Source: Clostridium rhizosphaerae
GTDB taxonomy: Bacteria; Bacillota; Clostridia; Clostridiales; Clostridiaceae
Length of the DNA stretch: 64,000 nucleotides
Reading direction: 5' to 3'
NCBI RefSeq assembly: GCF_016765585.1
Contig: NZ_JAESWC010000009.1
Location: 186,001 to 250,000 of the forward strand
Position 1 is the stretch's first letter; each line of letters opens with the position of its first letter. Below the pieces are notes generated by a model. That model saw only the letters and a program-made list of their open reading frames with translations, did not search any database and was not told the DNA's origin. Position numbers and translations under genes: made by a program. Shown piece after piece: positions 57,824 through 64,000 of the stretch.

Positions 57824-57881
57824 TTGACAAAAGTAATTATAATGATGTATTATAGTTACATAAGATAACTAAGTAACTATA
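57824..57881 (+). promoter_or_regulatory. Promoter and operator of the azoreductase-dioxygenase operon
   Basis: TTGACA (57824-57829), 18-nt spacer, TATTAT (57848-57853). Overlapping the -10 box and the start point is a perfect inverted repeat TATAGTTAC-N13-GTAACTATA (57851-57859 with 57873-57881). Such sites are typical of HxlR/MarR-type redox repressors of azoreductase genes; the regulator is not encoded nearby. Confidence 0.65.
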
Positions 57882-57984
57882 AGTTATGATATGTGATGTA
57901 TAAAAACTATTTAAATTACTATTACTATAAATGTACAAGTGCTTAGTTGAAAAAATAGAAAAGAGCATAAAGGAGAAGATAAAA

Positions 57985-58620
57985 ATGTCAAAAATACTAT
58001 ATATTACTGCAAACCCAAAAGCTAAGGAGCAATCTTTCAGCTTAACTCTAGGAGAGGCTTTTTTAAACACTTATAAGGAATTAAATCCTAATGATGAAAT
58101 TGTTAATGTAGATGTATATGATATGGAAGTTCCACTTATAGATGAAGTTGTTTTTAGTGCCTGGGGTAAATTTGGTCAAGGACTTTCCTTTGGTGAATTA
58201 ACCTCAGAAGAACAGCACAAGGTATCAGTTATGAACGAAATATTAGAGCAGTTCTTATCTGCTGATAAATATGTTTTGGTTACACCTCTTTGGAACTTTT
58301 CTGTTCCTCCAATGATGAAGGCTTATATTGATAATATATGTATTGCAGGCAAAACCTTCAAGTATACAGAAAATGGTCCAGTGGGATTATTAGGAGGTAA
58401 AAAGGCTGTTCATATTCAGGCAAGAGGAGGAATATATTCTGAAGGTCCCGCAGCTGCTGTTGAAATGGGAGATAAATATATAAATGCCGTTTTAAATTTT
58501 ATAGGCATTACTGATAAAGAATCTGTAATAGTTGAAGGAATGGCCGCAGCTCCAGATAAGTCAGAGAATATAAAGAATGATGGAATAGCAAGAGCTAAGG
58601 AAGCGGCTAAGAGATTTTAG
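57985..58620 (+). CDS. azoR: FMN-dependent NADH-azoreductase-like protein
   Basis: 211 residues from ATG 57985 with AAAGGAG upstream. Flavodoxin-like fold: [20 protein letters not shown] at the N-terminus, [18 protein letters not shown] and [20 protein letters not shown] as in AzoR, and [11 protein letters not shown] near the flavin ring. These enzymes reduce quinones and azo compounds by two electrons and protect against electrophile stress. It is co-transcribed with a LigB-type dioxygenase 13 bases downstream. The leader carries a likely redox operator. Confidence 0.9.
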   Translation: MSKILYITANPKAKEQSFSLTLGEAFLNTYKELNPNDEIVNVDVYDMEVPLIDEVVFSAWGKFGQGLSFGELTSEEQHKVSVMNEILEQFLSADKYVLVTPLWNFSVPPMMKAYIDNICIAGKTFKYTENGPVGLLGGKKAVHIQARGGIYSEGPAAAVEMGDKYINAVLNFIGITDKESVIVEGMAAAPDKSENIKNDGIARAKEAAKRF

Positions 58621-58633
58621 GGGAGATGAGAAT

Positions 58634-59401
58634 ATGGTACCTTCAATATTTGTTTGTCACGGAGGACCAACTCTTGCAATAGAGGATAATCAATACACAA
58701 GCTTTTTAAAAAACTTGGGCAAGAGTATTAAACCAAAGGCAATAGTCATTTTTACAGCACATTTTGAAGAAGAAATTACTACTATATCTTCTGTAGAAGG
58801 CACTTATGATATGATTTATGATTTTTATGGTTTTCCTAAAGAGCTTTATTCAATGAAGTATCCTGCAAATGGATCACCAGAATTAGCTTCAAAACTTCAA
58901 GGAATGCTTAAAAATTATAATATAGAAAGTAAGTTTGATACTAAGAGAGGCTTAGATCATGGTGCTTGGGTTATCCTTCACCTGATGTATCCTGAGGCTG
59001 ATATTCCAGTTGTACAGATTTCTGTAAATCCATATCTTTCAATGGAAAGGCAGTACGAAATAGGAGAAGCAATTAATAAGCTTAAAGAGGAAGATATCCT
59101 TGTTATAGGAAGCGGCTCTACAGTTCACAATTTGAGAACTATAAACTGGGAGGCTGTAAGGCCTGAAAAATGGGCTGAGGAGTTTGACAATTGGCTTATT
59201 GATAAAATAGAGAAAAATGATTTAGAGTTATTATTTAAATATAGGGAACTTGCACCAAACGCAGAGAGGGCTGTTCCAAGAGAAGAGCATTTGGTTCCTC
59301 TATTTATAGCTATGGGAAGTGGACAGGAAGGTAAACTGCCAAAGCTTCTTCATAAAAGCTATGAATTTGGTACTTTAAGTTATATTTGTTTTGAGTTTTA
59401 G
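58634..59401 (+). CDS. Class III extradiol dioxygenase-like protein (LigB/DODA, YgiD type)
   Basis: 255 residues, GGGGAG before ATG 58634. Histidines expected at the metal site occur in FVCHGGPTLAIED, IFTAHFEEE, RGLDHGAWVIL and GSGSTVHNLR. The family opens catechol-type rings, as in 4,5-DOPA dioxygenase. Pairing with an azoreductase suggests a shared role in handling quinones and catechols, similar to azoreductase/dioxygenase pairs under HxlR/MarR control in other Firmicutes. The natural substrate is not known. Confidence 0.85.
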   Translation: MVPSIFVCHGGPTLAIEDNQYTSFLKNLGKSIKPKAIVIFTAHFEEEITTISSVEGTYDMIYDFYGFPKELYSMKYPANGSPELASKLQGMLKNYNIESKFDTKRGLDHGAWVILHLMYPEADIPVVQISVNPYLSMERQYEIGEAINKLKEEDILVIGSGSTVHNLRTINWEAVRPEKWAEEFDNWLIDKIEKNDLELLFKYRELAPNAERAVPREEHLVPLFIAMGSGQEGKLPKLLHKSYEFGTLSYICFEF

Positions 59402-59409
59402 CAATTAAT

Positions 59410-59440
59410 AAAAGCAGCTAGTGTGATACTGGCTGCTTTT
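59410..59440. terminator. Bidirectional terminator
   Basis: AAAAGCAGC / GCTGCTTTT (59410-59418 with 59432-59440), with inner pairs AGT / ACT; it separates converging transcripts. Confidence 0.8.
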
Positions 59441-59459
59441 GTTAATGTTAAAAATAAAG

Positions 59460-61235
59460 TTATACTTTTATTAGAGGCAAGTTAACATTTATTGTTGTTC
59501 CAACTCCGGTTTTGCTATTTATAGTTACTCCATATTCAAGGCCGTAAAGCATTTTAATTCTATCATCAACATTTCTGATGCCTATTCCGGTAAAGTGTTC
59601 GCCTTTTGATGGAATGGAGGAATAAAGTTCTGATATTTGTTTTTCCTCCATTCCTGTTCCGTTATCAATAATTTCACAGAATAAACTATTGTTTTTTTCG
59701 GAAATAAAAACATGGATTCGACCATCATTGCCATCGGTAAATGCATGAAAGAAAGCATTTTCTATAAAGGGCTGAAGAATGAGTTTTGGCAGCTTATACT
59801 TAATGCACTGCGGCATTACATGAAAACTTGTTTTAATATTATCACCATATCTCATTTCATTAATAAAAACATAATGTTTAAGATTATCAATTTCCTGTTC
59901 AACAGTTATGGTTTCACTTGTGTTACTAATAGTATTTTGTAGCAATGAAATAAAAGCATCTATTGTTTCACTTGTATTCTCCTTATCTCCTTTAAAAACA
60001 AGAAATTTAATTGAGGCTAAGGTATTATAAATGAAATGTGGATTAATCTGCATTTGAAGAGCTGCTAATTCTGCTTGACGCTGCTTTTTTTGAGCTATAA
60101 GAAGCTTTTCTACATATTCGTTAATATCATCTAGCATAATATTATAAGATTTACTCAGCTGTTCTATTTCATAACCACCCTGAAGGTCTATATGATTTTT
60201 GAAGTTTCCTTCTGCTACCTTTGACATTTGCTTTACCAATATTCTTAGAGGTTTAGTAGTTTTTCTGGTAATAAAAAATAAAACAATAACAGAAATTAAG
60301 ATTATAAGAGCGCATATAACAGTAATTTCATTGATATTATACATATCGTCCAAAGCTGTTTTTGTATCAACGCGGTTAATTAAGTAAAGATTATAAATAG
60401 GCATATAACGAGACATTACAGTATAATCACTGTTATTTGATTTTATATTTATATATTTAACTGTTTCATTATCTATCGTTTTAGCCGCATCAAGCAGGCT
60501 GGCATCTTTCTTGCCTATTAAACCCTTATTATTTGAGGAAACAATAGTACCATCATAGGACATTAGAAAAATATCGTTGCCTTTTGTGGGAAAGTTAGAA
60601 TAAAACTTACTAAATACATTTTCATTTATTAGTATATACAGTATTCCAAACTGCTCATTTGTATTTTTGTCCTGCAATACCTTTGTAGCTATAATAACGT
60701 TATTATTTTCTGTTGAACTTGTAAAGCCTGAACTTCTGTATTGATATAAAAGTCTGTCAGGATTTTCTAAAGCATATCTTGTTATTTTGTCGTTTCTTAT
60801 ATCATCTTTAGATGAAGTTATTAAAGCTGAACTTCTTGTATAGGTATAGTTATTGGTTCCTAAAACTACAAAATCAATGTTTACAGGGTCTAAAACTGCA
60901 TCAAGAGGTTTTAGATGCTGTTTCATATTATATATTGTTGTTGCTTGCTCTATAGTGCTTCCAGAGTTATTAGTAAGAAACCTTCTAAATGCCCAACTAT
61001 TATTAACAGTATTCATTACAGTAATAAGCTTGTCATTTAAATCAGCAGAACTATCCTGTATTTGTCTTAGAATTTTATTGTTTGTTATTGTAAAATTACC
61101 AATAAAAAGCTTTCGTGATATATTCATTACAGAAAAAGCAGTAATGGCAGAAATAGCTATGCTGCTGATAAGGATAATCAAGGTTAATTTGAAAAATAAA
61201 CTTAGAGATTTAAATCTGTTAATTAATTTATTCAT
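59460..61235 (-). CDS. Sensor histidine kinase, YesM/LytS type
   Basis: 591 residues. Helix 1 (about 15-37), a large external sensor of Cache type (about 38-300), helix 2 (about 305-327), HAMP, then the His_kinase domain with QMQINPHFIYNTLASIKFLV (phospho-accepting His after NP). The ATPase domain has DNGTGMEEKQIS and GIGIRNVDDRIKMLYG. Kinases of this type pair with AraC-type regulators and sense sugars, often through a binding protein. Its start overlaps the partner regulator gene by eight bases, and a sugar-binding lipoprotein is divergently encoded just beyond. Confidence 0.92.
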   Translation of the reverse strand: MNKLINRFKSLSLFFKLTLIILISSIAISAITAFSVMNISRKLFIGNFTITNNKILRQIQDSSADLNDKLITVMNTVNNSWAFRRFLTNNSGSTIEQATTIYNMKQHLKPLDAVLDPVNIDFVVLGTNNYTYTRSSALITSSKDDIRNDKITRYALENPDRLLYQYRSSGFTSSTENNNVIIATKVLQDKNTNEQFGILYILINENVFSKFYSNFPTKGNDIFLMSYDGTIVSSNNKGLIGKKDASLLDAAKTIDNETVKYINIKSNNSDYTVMSRYMPIYNLYLINRVDTKTALDDMYNINEITVICALIILISVIVLFFITRKTTKPLRILVKQMSKVAEGNFKNHIDLQGGYEIEQLSKSYNIMLDDINEYVEKLLIAQKKQRQAELAALQMQINPHFIYNTLASIKFLVFKGDKENTSETIDAFISLLQNTISNTSETITVEQEIDNLKHYVFINEMRYGDNIKTSFHVMPQCIKYKLPKLILQPFIENAFFHAFTDGNDGRIHVFISEKNNSLFCEIIDNGTGMEEKQISELYSSIPSKGEHFTGIGIRNVDDRIKMLYGLEYGVTINSKTGVGTTINVNLPLIKV

Positions 61236-62793
61236 AAGTGCCTCTTTTATTGCTTATAATATTTTTTCTGAATTTACTTGGAGTTACTTTTGTAAATTTC
61301 TTAAATACCTTGCAAAAGTAACTGTGATCTGAATAACCCACAAGATAACTTACTTCAGAAACAGGGATATCCTCATTTTTTAAAAGTTCAAGTGCCTTTT
61401 CAACACGAACCTTGTTAAGATAATCACTAAAACCTTCAGTTATGTGAGAACTAAAATAAGAAGAAAGGTAATAGTAATTAAAATGAAATTTATCTGCAAT
61501 ATCTTTTAGTGACAGCTGTTCATTATAATGACTTGAAATATATTGAGTAATTTTACTTATTATTTCATCGTTAATTGGAAGCTCTTTGCTATTTAAGGCT
61601 TCTGTTATATCTTCTTTAATCTTTTCAAGTAAATTTAAAAGTTCATCAGCATATTTTGAATCATCGATTTTTTGAAAATACTCTATTTTTGAACGGCTAA
61701 TTTCTTCTATATCAAAGTTAAGTTCGTCTAAGATATTTAATATGTTGTAAAATGCATTTTGAAATAGAGTCTTTAATTCAAACTCTTCTGCGCTGCATTG
61801 AGTTATGCAATTCTCAATGTATTGTTTCAAGTAATTTAGAGCTGAAGCTATATTTAATGAATAGAGCATTTCAGAATAATACTTGAAATCGAATTTTTGC
61901 TTATACCTTTTATTAGAAAGTTTATGCTGCATTATGAGAACTTCATTCTTTAAGAAAAATTTATAGTCTAATAGTAATTTAAAATTATAATAAATATCTT
62001 TAAGATTAGTTAAGAAAGTAAAGATGCTGCTTACAGCAAAATATATATCTGGGAAGTCGTGGATAAGGGCTGCAAGCATATTATCTAAGCACTTTAAAAT
62101 TTGAGAATAATCTTTATTATTAAAGTTAATTAAAATTACAAAGAAATCTTTTGTTGTATCTAGTTCATAAAAAGTAAAGTTATTTAAGGCGAGTTTTATT
62201 CTCTTTAAAAGTAAATGCTTTAACCTTGAAATATTTTCGGAATCTTTACCACATATTTTTTTAATATCTGTGCCTAGAAGCAGAAAGCTATCACAAGGGA
62301 AAGCTTCGGAAACCTCAGAGGGTGTAAGGCTGTATGCAAATCCAGAAACGAGTTTATTTAACTCGTTTACAATATTAGGCTTAATTCCATTTGTTGAAAT
62401 AGTTAGGTTTGGAATATTTAAGGCTATATTTTTCAGAAGCATAAGCATCTCATCAGGATTAAGCTTTGGCTTTAGTATATAATCGTTTACGCCAAGTTTA
62501 AAGGTTCCTTTTACATAGTTAAAGTCACTATAGCCGCTTAGAATTACTATTTGTATTTGCGGATAATTTTCTTTAACAAACTTTACAAGCTCTAGTCCAT
62601 CCATAACCGGCATAACTATATCAGAAAGAATTATATGAGGCGTAAGAGTCTCAATTAAGCCTAAGGCTTCTTTTCCATTAGAAGCTTCTCCAACTATGGT
62701 AAAGCCCTCTTTTTCCCAATCTACAAGGTGCTTTATTCCTTGTCTTAGCAGATACTCATCATCTACTATTAAAATTTTGCACAAGTTGTCCAA
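61228..62793 (-). CDS. AraC-type response regulator, YesN-like
   Basis: 521 residues from TTG 62793 (AAAGGAT upstream). Receiver domain at the N-terminus (KILIVDDEYLLRQGIKHLVD, IILSDIVMPVMDGLELV with the phospho-Asp, YILKPK), a long helical middle region (about 150-400), and two AraC helix-turn-helix motifs at the end (LSLKDIADKFHFNYYYLSSY and VSEVSYLVGYSDHSYFCKVF). It probably activates the divergent binding-protein operon at 63133 in response to the kinase. First gene of its operon. Confidence 0.92.
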   Translation of the reverse strand: MDNLCKILIVDDEYLLRQGIKHLVDWEKEGFTIVGEASNGKEALGLIETLTPHIILSDIVMPVMDGLELVKFVKENYPQIQIVILSGYSDFNYVKGTFKLGVNDYILKPKLNPDEMLMLLKNIALNIPNLTISTNGIKPNIVNELNKLVSGFAYSLTPSEVSEAFPCDSFLLLGTDIKKICGKDSENISRLKHLLLKRIKLALNNFTFYELDTTKDFFVILINFNNKDYSQILKCLDNMLAALIHDFPDIYFAVSSIFTFLTNLKDIYYNFKLLLDYKFFLKNEVLIMQHKLSNKRYKQKFDFKYYSEMLYSLNIASALNYLKQYIENCITQCSAEEFELKTLFQNAFYNILNILDELNFDIEEISRSKIEYFQKIDDSKYADELLNLLEKIKEDITEALNSKELPINDEIISKITQYISSHYNEQLSLKDIADKFHFNYYYLSSYFSSHITEGFSDYLNKVRVEKALELLKNEDIPVSEVSYLVGYSDHSYFCKVFKKFTKVTPSKFRKNIISNKRGTYE

Positions 62794-63132
62794 TAATATC
62801 AGATCCTTTTAGATTAATAGTTTATAATTAAAGTTGACATTAAATTTTGTATGATTAAACAAATAATAGTTATGATTATTATAATAATTATAAATTAAAG
62901 CTTAATAATATGCAATTATAGCAAAAACTATAACATAAATGAAAAGGTATACAAAAATATTTCTATAATCTTAAAAAAGTACAAATTTATAAAACGACAT
63001 TACAAAAACTATATTAAAATTAAACAAATTGATATAAATATATTCTTATAAAATTTTTAAAATATTAGCTACAATATATTTAGAAACAATGTAAAGCGTT
63101 TCAAAAAAGATTTTTAGAGGGGGAAAATAAAA
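62794..63132. other. Divergent control region between YesN-like and binding-protein genes
   Basis: 339 very AT-rich bases with no gene. It must hold both divergent promoters and the YesN binding sites. A cre-like TGTAAAGCGTTTCA (about 63091-63104) lies in the leader of the binding-protein gene and may mediate carbon catabolite control. A strong ribosome binding site (GAGGGGG) follows at about 63117. Confidence 0.5.
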
Positions 63133-64000
63133 ATGAACTCAAAAAAAATAATGGCGCTTGCGCTAACTGCAGTTATGACTTTAGGACTCGCAGCTTGCGG
63201 AAAAACCACAGCTGATAATACCAAGGCTCCTGCAGATGGAGGAAAAAAGAAACTAGTAATTTGGGCATGGGACGGATCTTTTAATATAGTTGCTGCTAAT
63301 GAGGCAAAAGCAATATATCAAAAAGAAAATAAAGATGTGGATGTAGAAGTAGTAGAAATGGCACAAAATGATATAGTACAAAAGTTAAATACTAACCTAA
63401 GTGCAAATTCTACAGAAGGGTTGCCTAATATAGTTTTAGTAGAAGATTATAGAGCACAAAACTTTTTAAATTCATATCCTGATGCTTTTAAGGATATTTC
63501 AGGTAAAGTAAATAATTCAGACTTTATGGATTATAAAATTAAGCCTAACAGCCTAAGTGGAAAATTATATGGACTTCCTTTTGACAGCGGAGTAACAGCT
63601 TTATTTTATAGAACCGATTTAATTGAGCAGGCTGGCTACAAGAAAGAGGATATGAACAATTTAACATGGGACAAATTTATTGAGATTGGTAAAGCAGTTA
63701 AAGCTAAGACTGGAAAGCAAATGCTTACACTAGACCCAAGTGATTTAGGTCTTATAAGAGTTATGCTTCAATCAGCTGGAAAGTGGTATGTTAAAGATGA
63801 TGGAAAAACTGTAGATCTTGCTGATAACCAGGCACTTAAAGAGTCTATAAAGACTTGGAAGGCTCTTATGGATTCTGGTATTGTAAAGCCGATTACAGGA
63901 TGGGATAACTTTGTTGGAGCATTCCAAAAGGGTGATGTTGCATCTGTTCCTACAGGCTGCTGGATTTCAAGTTCTGTTATGAAAGCACAAGATCAAAGTG
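63133..64000 (+). CDS. Sugar-binding lipoprotein of an ABC importer, 3'-truncated
   Basis: The frame is open from ATG 63133 to the window edge (289 codons visible). Signal peptide with lipobox LAAC (lipidated C22), a Lys/Ala/Asp linker, then the family 1 solute-binding fold (KLVIWAWDGSFNIVAANEAK, LPNIVLVEDYRAQNFLNSYP, GLPFDSGVTALFYRTDLIEQ). It delivers a sugar to a CUT1-type importer whose other genes should follow outside the window. Control by the divergent YesM/YesN pair and possibly by a cre-like site is likely. Confidence 0.92.
   Translation, partial: MNSKKIMALALTAVMTLGLAACGKTTADNTKAPADGGKKKLVIWAWDGSFNIVAANEAKAIYQKENKDVDVEVVEMAQNDIVQKLNTNLSANSTEGLPNIVLVEDYRAQNFLNSYPDAFKDISGKVNNSDFMDYKIKPNSLSGKLYGLPFDSGVTALFYRTDLIEQAGYKKEDMNNLTWDKFIEIGKAVKAKTGKQMLTLDPSDLGLIRVMLQSAGKWYVKDDGKTVDLADNQALKESIKTWKALMDSGIVKPITGWDNFVGAFQKGDVASVPTGCWISSSVMKAQDQS

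Noticed and set aside
63091-63104. Confident catabolite-repression (cre) site
   Set aside because: TGTAAAGCGTTTCA is cre-like, but the central CG dyad is offset by one base, so it is noted only as a possibility.

Overview
The window is low-GC, densely coded DNA from an endospore-forming Firmicute, most likely a Clostridium or close relative. Support comes from AGGAGG-type ribosome binding sites with many TTG/GTG starts, a GerA/GerB/GerC germinant-receptor operon, and Gram-positive envelope genes (LytR-CpsA-Psr proteins, polysaccharide deacetylase). No rRNA, tRNA or CRISPR array was found.

Layout. 1-3.3 kb: end of a metallo-beta-lactamase-fold hydrolase, a membrane gluzincin peptidase with TPRs, and a double-GNAT acetyltransferase. 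3.3-5.9 kb: thyA-folA. thyA is split by a 1170-nt group I intron that carries a GIY-YIG homing endonuclease, and its leader holds a structured repeat. 5.9-9.3 kb: a probable non-coding transcript, then a TetR regulator, a flavodoxin and two paralogous membrane proteins. 9.4-14 kb (minus strand): an alpha/beta hydrolase broken by a stop codon and the gerA-gerB-gerC operon. 14.3-23.6 kb: GNAT/TetR pair and an envelope group (CapA-like, LCP, divergent two-component system, unknown anchored protein, NodB deacetylase). 23.9-26.7 kb: an XRE-TPR regulator divergent from a membrane-anchored subtilisin-like protease. 26.8-35.5 kb: BlaI/BlaR1-type regulators followed by two ABC cassettes, each with one ATPase and two permeases. 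35.7-46.5 kb: an oligosaccharide-use locus (EamA exporter, GH2 beta-galactosidase, binding protein, two permeases, GH63-like lipoprotein, LacI regulator). 46.5-53.2 kb: a second LCP protein, carboxyltransferase/gamma/biotin carrier genes, coaX, dus and an unknown gene. 53.3-64 kb: greA-lysS, a chemotaxis receptor, a small Cys-containing protein, azoreductase and extradiol-dioxygenase-like genes, a YesM/YesN two-component system, and the start of a sugar-binding lipoprotein.

Two observations stand out. First, the thyA intron: its P1, P10, P4-like and P7 pairings can be read directly and fix the splice sites between the conserved Arg and Ser codons of the nucleotide-phosphate loop. Its endonuclease resembles I-BmoI. 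Second, an unrecognised structured repeat of about 85 nt. One copy lies in the thyA leader, directly before the ribosome binding site. Six head-to-tail 74-bp copies lie between the decarboxylase gamma-subunit and biotin-carrier genes, again ending at the ribosome binding site. Compensatory changes in two stems between the copies indicate selection for RNA structure, and a probable relic sits at the start codon of the lacI-type gene.

All family assignments come from motifs read by eye. No database or folding search was run.
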